The notes under the pieces are model-generated. The model was not told the origin of the DNA. It saw only the letters and a program-made list of their open reading frames with translations, and did no database searches. Position numbers and translations under genes: made by a program. A stretch of DNA of 51,180 bases, taken from contig NZ_QFZK01000023.1 of assembly GCF_003415675.1 (NCBI RefSeq), positions 1-51,180 of the forward strand, read 5' to 3'. Positions 34,213 to 43,136 of this stretch are shown here, piece by piece (within the stretch, counting starts at the first letter, position 1; the number at the start of each line of letters is the position of its first letter). This DNA comes from Rhodoferax lacus (GTDB lineage Bacteria; Pseudomonadota; Gammaproteobacteria; Burkholderiales; Burkholderiaceae_C).

Positions 34213-35493
34213 ATGATCACCAAGACCTTTCGCAAAACCCTGCTGACATTGGCAGTGCTGGCCGCACTCGGTGCTGCGGGCTCGGCCAGCGCCGCTGTGT
34301 ATGTGCAATGTGGCCCCAACAACAACGGGGTGGCGACAGACGGCTCCATCCAGCCAGCCTTCCGGACCGGCCCGGCGGTGACCGGCAGCGCGGAGTGCAT
34401 GCACCTGACCGCAGGCGACGGCTTCATCTCCATGGCCGACGGGCGCACGCTCTACACCTTTGGCTTTGCCGATGTGTCGGCCAAGCCGGTCAGCGACGTG
34501 ATCCTCGACACCCTGGCGGCCACCTTTGCGGCCCCCACCATCGAGCTGCAGCAGGGCAAGGATTTTTACCTGACGCTCACTAACGTGTCCATGGCCATGC
34601 GGCCCGACCTGTTTGACCCGCACACCGTGCACTTCCACGGCTTCCCGCAGCAGCCGCCCGTGTTTGACGGCATGCCCGAGGGCTCGTTTGGCGTGAACAT
34701 GGGCTCGTCGGTGACCTACTACTACAAGCTCAATGACCCCGGTACCTATATGTACCACTGCCACCAGGAAGCCACCGAGCACATGCAGATGGGCATGCTG
34801 GGCAACCTGTATGTGAAGCCGTCGCAGGACGAGATCCTCAAGCTGACCAACCCGGCACCCAACCCGCTCAATATTCCCAAGACCCTCAACGGGCGGCGCC
34901 TGGCGGGCTATGTGTACAACGATGGCAATGCCTCCACCGGCTACCACAAGGCGTATCCCCTGCAGCTCGGCTCCATGGACCATGCCTTCCACGAGCTGCA
35001 CCTGGCCGTGCAGCCCCTGCCGTTCAAGGACATGAAGGACACCTACCCCATGATCAACGGGCGCGGCTATCCCGACACCGTCAACCCGGCGCCACTGCCA
35101 GCCCCCCTCGAGAAGGCCGAGTACCTGGCAGCCCAGAACAAGACGGCCGACAGCTCGCAGCCCGTGAGCTCGCACATCAGTGTTGACCGGGGTGAGCGCA
35201 TCCTGCTGCGCATGACCAACCTGAATGTGACCAACTACTACACCATCACTACCCAGGGCCTGCCCATGAAGGTGGTGGGCATGGGGGCACGCCAACTCAA
35301 GGGGCCCACCGGCACCGAGCTGTATTACGACACGGCCTCTGTCACCCTGGGCGGCGGTGAGTCTGCCGAGGTGCTGATCGACACCAGCCAGGTGGCCGCA
35401 GGAACCTATTTTCTGTACACCACCAACCTCAATTTCCTGAGCAATTTTGAGCAGGACTACGGCGGCATGATGACGGAAATCGTCATCAACTAA
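34213..35493 (+). CDS. Multicopper oxidase-like protein 1 (cupredoxin with HxHG and HCH motifs)
   Basis: A 426-residue exported protein with a signal peptide ending at GSASA. The N-terminal cupredoxin domain keeps His137/His140/His142 in PHTVHFHGF and the cluster His182-Cys183-His184 with His190 and Met193/Met195 (YHCHQEATEH, then MQMGM). These are ligands expected for a type 1 copper and half of a type 2/3 cluster. The Cys-to-His spacing (7) is longer than in laccases (5) and shorter than in NirK nitrite reductases (9). The second domain (about 210-426) has FHELHL but no HPxHxHG. GGGAG lies 7 bases before the ATG. Probably works with the next gene's product; the substrate is unknown. Confidence 0.85.
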   Translation: MITKTFRKTLLTLAVLAALGAAGSASAAVYVQCGPNNNGVATDGSIQPAFRTGPAVTGSAECMHLTAGDGFISMADGRTLYTFGFADVSAKPVSDVILDTLAATFAAPTIELQQGKDFYLTLTNVSMAMRPDLFDPHTVHFHGFPQQPPVFDGMPEGSFGVNMGSSVTYYYKLNDPGTYMYHCHQEATEHMQMGMLGNLYVKPSQDEILKLTNPAPNPLNIPKTLNGRRLAGYVYNDGNASTGYHKAYPLQLGSMDHAFHELHLAVQPLPFKDMKDTYPMINGRGYPDTVNPAPLPAPLEKAEYLAAQNKTADSSQPVSSHISVDRGERILLRMTNLNVTNYYTITTQGLPMKVVGMGARQLKGPTGTELYYDTASVTLGGGESAEVLIDTSQVAAGTYFLYTTNLNFLSNFEQDYGGMMTEIVIN

Positions 35494-35540
35494 GCGCTGT
35501 AGCTGCACCCGACCCATTGATACCAGTCAGGAGAGACGCA

Positions 35541-37349
35541 ATGAACAAGACGAAAATATTTGCATCGCTGCGCGCGGTGGTCCAGGCCGGCCTGGCCGCC
35601 CTGGCGCTGAGCCTGGCAGTACCTGCGCATGCGCTGGTGGCGGGTTGGGCCGGTGAAGAGCCCACAGCGGAAAACGGACAGGTTCGCACCTTCAGCCTGA
35701 CGGCGCGGGAAGACTTCATCAGCACCTCGGACGGCGGTAGCCACTACACTTGGGGCTACGCCCATGGCACCGACTTTGTCATGCAGTACCCCGGCCCCAC
35801 CCTGGTGGTGAACCAGGGCGACACGGTGCGCATTGTGCTCAACAACACCTTGCCGGTGCCTGTGTCCATTGTGTTCCCGGGCCAGTCGGGTGTGGTGGCC
35901 AGTGGCGGCAATGCCGGCCTGCTCACCCGCGAGGCGCCCGCCGTGCCCTACGGCCAGCGCACGGTGCTGGGCGGACCCAGCTACACCTTTGTGGCCACCG
36001 AGCCCGGCACCTACCAGTACCACAGCGGCACGCAGACCGATTTGCAGGTGGAGATGGGACTGGTCGGCGCCCTCATCGTGCGCCCCGCCGGCTTTGCCTA
36101 TGGTGACGGCAGCAGCCACACCAGCCGCCGCGCCTACCAGCAGCCCGGTACCCAATACGACCGCGAGAACCTCTTCCTGCTGACCGAGATGGACCCTGCC
36201 GTGCACTGGACGGTGTACACCCAGGTGCAGTCGGAAATGCCCGTGGTAGTGGACACCACCCAGATCAAGCCCAGCATGTGGTTCATCAATGGCCGCAATG
36301 CACCCGACACCCAGCTCGACGACTACGTCTACTGGCTGCCCACCCAGCCCTACAACGCCCTGCCACGCATGCACCCCGGCGAGCGCCTGCTGATGCGCGT
36401 GGTCAATGCCGGACGCGACCTGCACCCCTTCCACCACCACGGCAACCACGCCACCGCCATTGCCAGGGATGGCCGTGTGCTGTCCAGCAACCCGTCCTTG
36501 CTGACGCAGGCGCCAGACCTGGTGTCCCCGGATTTCACCGTGCGCTCGGTACCCGGTCAGACCATGGACCTGATCTATGAGTGGACCGGCAAAGGCATTG
36601 GCTGGGACATCTACGGCACGGCCGATACCAACGTCCATACCTGCACACCCGATGCCAACGGCCTGCACAGCGTGGCCAGCGACCACAACTACCGCGAATG
36701 GTGTGCGGACCACTACAAGGCCCTGCCGGTGGTGATCCCCGGCCAACTCGACCTGTCCTTTGGCGAGCACGCCAGCGGCAGCCCCTTCCTGGGCCAGACC
36801 GGCTCCCTGCCGCAGGGCCACCCCGGCCTGAACACCACGGGCGGTTACTACCACATGCTGCATTCGCACAACGAGAAGGAAGTCACCACCGACAACATCT
36901 TCCCCGGCGGCATGATGACCATGCTGATCGTGGAACCCTGGAGCGTGGACCTGGACGCAGAAACCGGCGTGGCCATCACGGGCGGTGGTGTGGCAGCGCT
37001 GCCGGCCATGGCGGTGGTGAGCGAATCGGGCGTGGGCAGTCTGACCAACGGCGGCACCACGCTGGACTTTGGCGACATCCCCAATGGCACAAACCAGGTC
37101 AATGTCCTGACACTGCAGAACACCGGCAACGCACCGGCCGTCCTCGGTGTGCCGGTGGTGACTGGCAACGGTTTCAACTATGTTGCAAACAGCAGCACCT
37201 GCGCTTCGGCCACCGTGCTGGCCCAGGCGACCTGCACGATCAGTATCCGGTTCACCGCGTCCAGCTTCAACAACAACATCCGGACCGGCACGCTGTCGCT
37301 GAGCTACAACAGCAGCACACCCGTGGCCCTGAGCCTGACCGGCCGTTGA
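35541..37349 (+). CDS. Multicopper oxidase-like protein 2 (HPxHxHG and HSH motifs) with C-terminal ASH-like domain
   Basis: A 602-residue exported protein with a signal ending at VPAHA. The first cupredoxin domain (about 45-180) has lost the HxHG (VSIVFPG) and keeps only YHSG. The second has the strong copper motif His295-Pro-Phe-His298-His-His300-Gly-Asn-His303. A later segment reads HMLHSHNEKE followed by FPGGMMTMLIVEPW, where canonical oxidases would have HCH. The last about 110 residues form an Ig-like ASH/choice-of-anchor type domain (LDFGDIPNGTNQVNVLTLQN). AGGAGA precedes ATG 35541. Its motifs complement those of protein 1, so the two may share a copper centre; that is inference. Confidence 0.85.
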   Translation: MNKTKIFASLRAVVQAGLAALALSLAVPAHALVAGWAGEEPTAENGQVRTFSLTAREDFISTSDGGSHYTWGYAHGTDFVMQYPGPTLVVNQGDTVRIVLNNTLPVPVSIVFPGQSGVVASGGNAGLLTREAPAVPYGQRTVLGGPSYTFVATEPGTYQYHSGTQTDLQVEMGLVGALIVRPAGFAYGDGSSHTSRRAYQQPGTQYDRENLFLLTEMDPAVHWTVYTQVQSEMPVVVDTTQIKPSMWFINGRNAPDTQLDDYVYWLPTQPYNALPRMHPGERLLMRVVNAGRDLHPFHHHGNHATAIARDGRVLSSNPSLLTQAPDLVSPDFTVRSVPGQTMDLIYEWTGKGIGWDIYGTADTNVHTCTPDANGLHSVASDHNYREWCADHYKALPVVIPGQLDLSFGEHASGSPFLGQTGSLPQGHPGLNTTGGYYHMLHSHNEKEVTTDNIFPGGMMTMLIVEPWSVDLDAETGVAITGGGVAALPAMAVVSESGVGSLTNGGTTLDFGDIPNGTNQVNVLTLQNTGNAPAVLGVPVVTGNGFNYVANSSTCASATVLAQATCTISIRFTASSFNNNIRTGTLSLSYNSSTPVALSLTGR

Positions 37350-37421
37350 GCGCCTGACACACCGGCCCCCTTCGCCCAAGCAGTGAACAAGCAACAGACT
37401 TACCAAGTGGAGAACGCAATC

Positions 37422-39401
37422 ATGAGCACCCATCAATTCAAGCCAGGCGCTCTGGCGCTCGCCATTGCCGCAGCGCTGCTGCCTGCGAGCCAGGCGCTTG
37501 CGGCCGAGTATTGGTTGAAGGCCGTTGCAACAACCGCCAGCATGCCCAATCCGGATGGCAGTGCCGTGCCGGTGCTTGTGCCCATGTGGGGTTACCAGAG
37601 CTGCACCGGCTTTGCCTCTGCTGATACCTGCGCTCCCGCCAGCGTGCCCGGCCCGGCGCTGAATGTGCCCGCCGGTGAAACCACGCTGACCGTGCACCTG
37701 CAAAACAACCTGCCCGCGCCCACCTCGCTGGTGGTCAATGGCCTGCACAAGCCCATGGCTCCGGTATTTGCCACCGATGACCAGGGACGGCGGCGCGTGC
37801 GCTCGTTTGACAAGGAAGTCGCCGCCGGGGCCACGGAGGTCTACGCCTGGACCGGCATCAAGCCCGGCACCTACCTGTACCAAAGCGGCACCCAGCCCCA
37901 GGTGCAGGTGCAGATGGGCCTGTACGGCGCCGTCATGGGCAACGCGGTGGATGCCAGCCCTACAGCCAGGGCCCAGGCCTATGCCGGTGTGGCCTACGAC
38001 AACCAGGCCACCTTGCTGTACAGCGAGATCGATCCCGCGCTGCACGCGGCCGTGGCGGATAACAGCTACGGCACGACTGCGGGCCCCACCAGCACCTTCA
38101 ACTACCAGCCCAAGTATTTCCTTATCAATGGCCAGCCCTATCCGGGCAATGCCGTGATTGCACCGGTGGGTGCGCCGGGCACCACACTGCTGCGCCTGCT
38201 CAATGCCGGCCTGACCACGCATGTACCCATGATTGACGGCCTGCACTGGAACGTGGTGGCCGAAGACGGCAAGCCCTATACCTTCAGCGCCAGGCAGTAC
38301 ACCGCCTTGCTGCCCGCTGCCAAGACGCTGGATGTGGTGCTCACACCGGCAGCTGACCTGGGCGGCGGCACCCGCTATGCGATTCTGGACCGGCGCCTGA
38401 ACCTGTCCAACAGCGGCCAGGCACAGGGGGGCATGCTGGCCTTTCTGGGCTACGGTGTGCAGGGTGTGGCCGGTGCTGTGGGCGCAGCGCCAAATGGTGC
38501 GGCACCCACGCCGGTGGCCGACAGCTATGCCGGTGTGAAGGATGTTTCCATCAGCATCAGTTCCGCCGAAGGCGTGCTGCTCAATGACACCGACCCTGCC
38601 AACCCCCTGCCGCTGCGGGCCGTGGCGGCATCGGGTGCCACTGCGCTGGGTGGGTCGTACCAGCTCAGCAGCAGCGGTGCCTTTACCTACACGCCGCCTT
38701 CCGGTGTGGTGGGCGCCGACACCTTCAGCTATGTCGTGACCGATGGCCGGGCCCTGAGTGCGCCAGCCCTGGTGACGGTGACCGTACAGAAGCCGCTGGC
38801 TCCTGCCAACATGGCCGTGCTGGATGACTTCACGCGCACCGACGCCAGCAGCCTGGGCAACACCGGCGCGGGCACGGCCTGGAGCCAGCAGGTCGGCACC
38901 ACGACCTCGGTGCCCGACCTGGGCATTGCCGGTGCAGCCGCCAGGAGCAACGGCGTGACCCTGGGCGGTCTGGCCTTGCTCAACCAGCCGTTCGCGCCAA
39001 GCCAGGCGGTTGGCTTCAGCGCCACCCCGTTTGCGGACTCGGCGCTGGTGCTCAAGGCCAGTGGCGGCAGCGCCAATGCGCCGGCCAACTATGTGCGCGT
39101 GCGCTGCGAGGCAGGTCTGAACAACAGCAACCCGGAGCTGGTGATCGCCACCATCCTGGGCGGCAGCAATGTGTCGGTGGCCGCGCGCCAGGCCGGCTTT
39201 GCCACCACCGCGTGCGCGGGTGGCGGCACACTGGCCGCAGCCATCAGTGCCAAAGGCCTGGTGACCGCCTTTGTCAACGGTGCCTACGTGGGGGGCGTGC
39301 AACTGCCCGAAGTGTCCGCCTGGACCGGTGCTGGCAAGCTGGGCATCCAGCTGCAGACCCTGGGTGCGAGCATCGACAATTTCAGCGGCGCCTCTTACTA
39401 G
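37422..39401 (+). CDS. Degenerate multicopper oxidase-like protein 3 with cadherin-like and jelly-roll-like domains
   Basis: A 659-residue exported protein (signal ending QALAA) paralogous to protein 2. Where protein 2 has GTYQYHSGTQTDLQVEMGL it reads YLYQSGTQPQVQVQMGL, and where protein 2 has HPFHHHGNH it reads TTHVPMIDGLHWN, so the canonical copper ligands are gone. After the two cupredoxin domains (to about 355) come a cadherin/VCBS-like domain (about 365-454, LLNDTDP, FTYTPPSGVVGADTFSYVV) and a C-terminal domain (about 466-659) similar in plan to the end of the giant protein. GGAGA lies 8 bases before ATG 37422. A structural or adhesive subunit is likely. Confidence 0.82.
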   Translation: MSTHQFKPGALALAIAAALLPASQALAAEYWLKAVATTASMPNPDGSAVPVLVPMWGYQSCTGFASADTCAPASVPGPALNVPAGETTLTVHLQNNLPAPTSLVVNGLHKPMAPVFATDDQGRRRVRSFDKEVAAGATEVYAWTGIKPGTYLYQSGTQPQVQVQMGLYGAVMGNAVDASPTARAQAYAGVAYDNQATLLYSEIDPALHAAVADNSYGTTAGPTSTFNYQPKYFLINGQPYPGNAVIAPVGAPGTTLLRLLNAGLTTHVPMIDGLHWNVVAEDGKPYTFSARQYTALLPAAKTLDVVLTPAADLGGGTRYAILDRRLNLSNSGQAQGGMLAFLGYGVQGVAGAVGAAPNGAAPTPVADSYAGVKDVSISISSAEGVLLNDTDPANPLPLRAVAASGATALGGSYQLSSSGAFTYTPPSGVVGADTFSYVVTDGRALSAPALVTVTVQKPLAPANMAVLDDFTRTDASSLGNTGAGTAWSQQVGTTTSVPDLGIAGAAARSNGVTLGGLALLNQPFAPSQAVGFSATPFADSALVLKASGGSANAPANYVRVRCEAGLNNSNPELVIATILGGSNVSVAARQAGFATTACAGGGTLAAAISAKGLVTAFVNGAYVGGVQLPEVSAWTGAGKLGIQLQTLGASIDNFSGASY

Positions 39402-39419
39402 CTCTCCAGGTCTGATGTA

Positions 39420-39926
39420 ATGGCCACCATGATGTTCGCCAAACAAGCCCTGCGCGCAGGCCATGCAGGCCTGCTGCTGGGCGTGCTGTGCACCGCCCTG
39501 CAACTGGCCGGTTGTGCCAGCTCCTTGAAGGATGCGGCGTCTGAGTCTTCGGCAGAGTCGGCCGCTGCCGCGTCGTTGGAAGAATCGCTGGAAGGGCGCT
39601 GGGGCATCCGGGTGGAGGGCTTGCGGCTCTCGGCGGCCAACTCCATGCTGGACTTCCGTTACCGCGTGCTGGACGCCAAAAAGGCCGCACCGCTGCTGGA
39701 CGGGAAGAACCAGCCCTACCTGCTGGACGCGGCCCACGGCGCCACGCTGGGCGTGCCCGACACCCCGGTGCTGGGGCGCATACGCCAGACCGCACGCAAC
39801 AACAACATCCTGACCGACCGCACCTACTTCATCATGTTTGGCAACCCCGGCAAGGTACTGCGCAGCGGCGACAAGGTCACCCTGCTGCTGGGGCAGGTAA
39901 AGATAGCCGACCTGTCGGTGCAGTAG
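39420..39926 (+). CDS. Conserved lipoprotein of the oxidase operon
   Basis: A 168-residue lipoprotein: hydrophobic signal and lipobox LAGC (Cys about 32), then an Ala/Ser/Glu-rich linker and a compact domain (about 58-168) beginning GRWGIRVEGLRLSAANSMLDFRYRV and ending LLLGQVKIADLSVQ. The domain is beta-rich and not one I can name. It sits 18 bases after oxidase-like protein 3 and 20 bases before the protease, so it belongs to the same transcript. ATGs at 39420, 39429 and 39432 are all in frame; the first has AGG 9 bases upstream. It may anchor or assemble the secreted oxidase proteins at the outer membrane. Confidence 0.75.
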   Translation: MATMMFAKQALRAGHAGLLLGVLCTALQLAGCASSLKDAASESSAESAAAASLEESLEGRWGIRVEGLRLSAANSMLDFRYRVLDAKKAAPLLDGKNQPYLLDAAHGATLGVPDTPVLGRIRQTARNNNILTDRTYFIMFGNPGKVLRSGDKVTLLLGQVKIADLSVQ

Positions 39927-39946
39927 CACCGGAGCAGGTCAGGTCC

Positions 39947-41434
39947 ATGGCATTGCGCTGCGCCCGCCCCACCTGCGCACGGTTGTTTTTGCCTGCCCTC
40001 TGGGTGTTGGCCTTCTGTTTTGTCTTGCCCACCCACGCCGCGCAGATCAGCCCGGAGCTGGAGCGCGCGCTGCAGCGCAGCGGCTCGCATGCCGATACCG
40101 CCGTGCTGCTGCGCTTTGCCGACGCGCTGGACCTGCAGCCCTATGCCACAACCGACCGCAGCCTGCGCGACAACCGCCTGCAACTGGCCCTGCAGGCACA
40201 GGCTGTGCGCAACCGTGCTGCCGTGCAGCCCCTGCTGCACTCTGTGGGCGCAGAGCGCATCCGCGACCTGTGGCTGATCCATGCCCTGGCCCTCACGGTG
40301 CCCGCCAATGCCGTGCGGCAGTTGGCGGCGCACCCGGCTGTGGCGCGGCTGGACTTGGACTCGTTTGTGCAGGGCGGGCGCAGCCAGCGCACACCCCCGT
40401 CCCGCGCCAGCGCGGGCCCGTCCGATGCCGAAGGCTCAGCACGGGTGCAGCCCCAGCCCCCGGTGGCGCCACCGGCGGTGGTGGAGTGGAATCTGGAGGC
40501 CCTGCAGGTGCCGGCCCTCTGGGCCCTGGGCTATCTGGGCCAGGGCATTACCGTGGCCACCCTGGACACCGGCGCTGACCTGGCCCACCCGGACTTGCGC
40601 AGCCAATGGCGCGGTGGGCGCAACAGCTGGTTTGACCCGCATGGCGAGCAGGCCACGCCCTATGACGCAATGGGCCACGGCACACAGGCGCTGGGCGTGC
40701 TGGTGGGGGCCTCGGGCATCGGTGTGGCGCCACAGGCCCGCTGGATTGCCGCGCGCCTGTACAACGGGCAGGGCCGGGCCAGCATGAGCGATATCCACCT
40801 GGCGTTTCAGTGGCTGCTCGATCCGGATGGCGATGCCAGCACCCTGGATGCGCCAGATGTGGTGAACGCGTCGTGGTCGCTCAGCGGGCGCTCGACCGGC
40901 GCCTGCGTGCTGGAGTTTGCCGACGATATCCAGGCCCTGCGCAGCGCCGGCATGGCCGTGGTGTTTGCGGCCGGCAATGATGGCCCCAAGCCCGGCACCA
41001 GCAACAGCCCGGGCAACAACCCGGGGGTGCTCTCGGTGGGCGCAGTCGACAGCAGCGGGCAGCTGGCCCGTGCCACCAGCCGCGGCCCTTCGGCCTGCGA
41101 TGCGGGCGCCTTCCCGCGCCTGCTGGCTCCGGGCGTGGGCATTCGCACGGCCGACCTGTCGCACGGCGGGCTGGCTTCCTACACCACGGTGTCGGGCAGT
41201 TCACTGGCCGCGCCGCATGCCAGCGGTGTGCTGGCCCTGTTGGCCGGTGCGTTTGCACATGCCTCGGTGGCCGAACTCGAGGCTGCCCTGGAGGGCCGCG
41301 TGCAGAATGCAGAAGCAGGCACATCGCCCAACGCGGTGGAGCCAGGGGAGCCGGTGAAGCTGGACGCACTGGGGGCCTACCGCATATTGCGTGAAGCGCA
41401 GAGCAGACACAAGCAAGGGATGTCCAAACCATGA
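39947..41434 (+). CDS. Subtilisin-like (S8) serine protease, exported
   Basis: A 495-residue secreted peptidase. A signal peptide (about 1-31) and a pro-region (about 35-145, starting ISPELERALQ) precede a catalytic domain with Asp207 (TLDTGADLAHPDL), His244 (GHGTQALG), oxyanion Asn344 (AAGND) and Ser419 (SGSSLAAPHASG; SGSS in place of the usual SGTS). All four catalytic elements are present, so it should be active. Its place inside the oxidase operon suggests it processes one of the large secreted proteins; that is inference. The stop codon overlaps the next start as ATGA. Confidence 0.9.
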   Translation: MALRCARPTCARLFLPALWVLAFCFVLPTHAAQISPELERALQRSGSHADTAVLLRFADALDLQPYATTDRSLRDNRLQLALQAQAVRNRAAVQPLLHSVGAERIRDLWLIHALALTVPANAVRQLAAHPAVARLDLDSFVQGGRSQRTPPSRASAGPSDAEGSARVQPQPPVAPPAVVEWNLEALQVPALWALGYLGQGITVATLDTGADLAHPDLRSQWRGGRNSWFDPHGEQATPYDAMGHGTQALGVLVGASGIGVAPQARWIAARLYNGQGRASMSDIHLAFQWLLDPDGDASTLDAPDVVNASWSLSGRSTGACVLEFADDIQALRSAGMAVVFAAGNDGPKPGTSNSPGNNPGVLSVGAVDSSGQLARATSRGPSACDAGAFPRLLAPGVGIRTADLSHGGLASYTTVSGSSLAAPHASGVLALLAGAFAHASVAELEAALEGRVQNAEAGTSPNAVEPGEPVKLDALGAYRILREAQSRHKQGMSKP

Positions 41435-43119
41435 ATTTTTCCAGGCGCACAGCGCGGGCTTTTGTCGGGCGTTTGCCAGCCCGCCTCGTGTGGGCTCTTG
41501 CAGCATCCTGGCTGCTGGCCGGTGCGGCCCTGGCGCAGACCACGGCGCCGCAGGCAGCCGAGGCCAGCGCACCGCCCAGCCCTGAGATGCAGGTGCTGCT
41601 GGCCATGGGCCAGCGCATTTACCGCGAAGGCCTGGGCAGCCGGGGGGAGCCGCTGAAGGCGCTGGGCGCCGGCCAGACGGCGCTCTCCGGGGCCGCGGCG
41701 GCCTGCGCTACCTGCCACCGGCGCAGCGGCTATGGCAGCACCGAGGGGCAATACTCGGCGCGCCCCATCACCGCTGCGGCCCTGTTCGCCGAGCAGACCC
41801 TGGCCGTGCGCAGCCCGCGCATCAAGGCCCAGCTGGGCAGCCGCCAGCGACCACCCTATACCGAGGCCCTGCTGGCCCGGGTGCTGGCCACCGGCATCGA
41901 CTCCTCCGGCAAGCCCCTGGAGCCGCTGATGCCGCACTACGCCCTGAACCCGCAGGAGCTGCAGGCGCTGTCGGCCTATCTGGCCACCCTGTCACTGCAA
42001 ACAGCGCCCGGTGTGGACGCCGAAGAAATCCACTTCGCCACCGTCATCCAGCCCGGTGTGTCGGCCGAGCGGCGGCGCGCCATGCTGGATGTGATGCAGG
42101 CCTTTTTTCGCGACAAGGGCGCCAACATGCGCCAGGACGAATCGCGCCGCGAGGCGGGCTCCATGCGCATGTACCGCTCCTACCGCAAGTGGGTGCTGCA
42201 TGTCTGGGACCTGAGCGGCCCGAGCAGCGGCTGGGCCGCGCAGCTGGACGCGCATTACCGCGAGCAGCCCGTGTTTGCCCTGCTGGGCGGGCTGGGTGAT
42301 TCGGACTGGGGCCCCATCCATGCCTTCAGTGAGCGCTTTGAAATACCGGCTCTATTTGCCCAGACCCTCATGCCGCAACTGCAGGGTGGCAACCAGTACA
42401 ACCTGTACCTGTCCCGTGGAGCCGCACTGGATGGCGAGGTGCTGGCCAGCTACCTGGCTGAATTGAATGAAGGCGGTACTGTGGTGCAGGTGTACCGCCG
42501 CTCCGAGAGCGCGCTGGTGGCCGCAGCGGCCCTGCGCCGCGGCATGGGGGCGGATGCTGGCCGCTTGCAGGATCTGGTGCTGGACGGGCCACCGGATGCC
42601 GCCTTCTGGGACAAGGCCTATGCCGCCAAACCCGGGGCCATGGTGCTGTGGCTCGATGCGAGCGACCTGCAGGCAGCCCCAAGCGCACCAGCGGCGCTGC
42701 CGGTCTATGTGTCCTATGCACTGCTGGGCGGCAAGCTGCCGGGCCAGGCCTTTGTGGAGGCGGGCAATGTGCGCATGGTCTACCCGTCGGACCCGCCGCC
42801 GCGGCATGAGTCGCGCCTGTTGCGCAGCAAGATCTGGCTGCACAACAAGGGCCTGGCGGTGAGCCAGGAGGCCGTGCAAATCAACACCCTGTTTGCCATC
42901 ACGGTGGCCAGCGACGCGCTGGGCCACATGATGGACAGTTTCTCGCGGGACTTCTTTGTCGAGCGTGTGGAGCATGTGGTGGGGCAAACACCCGCACCCT
43001 CCATGTTCCGCTCGGTCAGCCTGGGGCCTGGCCAGCGCTTCCTGGCCAAGGGGGCCTCGGTGGTGCAACTCGGCACCACCGGCCCCCAAAAGGCCTTGTC
43101 GCCCTGGGTTGTGCCCTGA
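41431..43119 (+). CDS. Cytochrome c fused to a periplasmic-binding-protein-like (ABC substrate-binding) domain
   Basis: A 562-residue exported protein. After a signal peptide (about 1-35) comes a class I cytochrome c domain with heme site Cys92-Ala-Thr-Cys95-His96 and probable axial Met167 (EPLMPHYALN). Residues about 205-545 form a type I periplasmic-binding fold (IHFATVIQPGVSAERR, VFALLGGLGDSDWGPIHAF, FEIPALFAQT) as in ABC-transporter substrate receptors, but no permease or ATPase is encoded nearby. It ends the operon and could take electrons from the oxidase system or sense a ligand. Convergent with the NarL-type gene, 17 bases apart. Confidence 0.85.
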   Translation: MNFSRRTARAFVGRLPARLVWALAASWLLAGAALAQTTAPQAAEASAPPSPEMQVLLAMGQRIYREGLGSRGEPLKALGAGQTALSGAAAACATCHRRSGYGSTEGQYSARPITAAALFAEQTLAVRSPRIKAQLGSRQRPPYTEALLARVLATGIDSSGKPLEPLMPHYALNPQELQALSAYLATLSLQTAPGVDAEEIHFATVIQPGVSAERRRAMLDVMQAFFRDKGANMRQDESRREAGSMRMYRSYRKWVLHVWDLSGPSSGWAAQLDAHYREQPVFALLGGLGDSDWGPIHAFSERFEIPALFAQTLMPQLQGGNQYNLYLSRGAALDGEVLASYLAELNEGGTVVQVYRRSESALVAAAALRRGMGADAGRLQDLVLDGPPDAAFWDKAYAAKPGAMVLWLDASDLQAAPSAPAALPVYVSYALLGGKLPGQAFVEAGNVRMVYPSDPPPRHESRLLRSKIWLHNKGLAVSQEAVQINTLFAITVASDALGHMMDSFSRDFFVERVEHVVGQTPAPSMFRSVSLGPGQRFLAKGASVVQLGTTGPQKALSPWVVP

Positions 43120-43136
43120 AGAACCAAGAAGAGAGG

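Noticed and set aside
35490..39929. A 1479-codon open frame antisense to the three oxidase-like genes and the lipoprotein gene.
   Set aside because: Its translation is a monotonous Gly/His/Ala/Val/Gln-rich string with no domain. It is the antisense shadow of high-GC codon use, and the plus-strand genes have signal peptides, motifs and ribosome sites.
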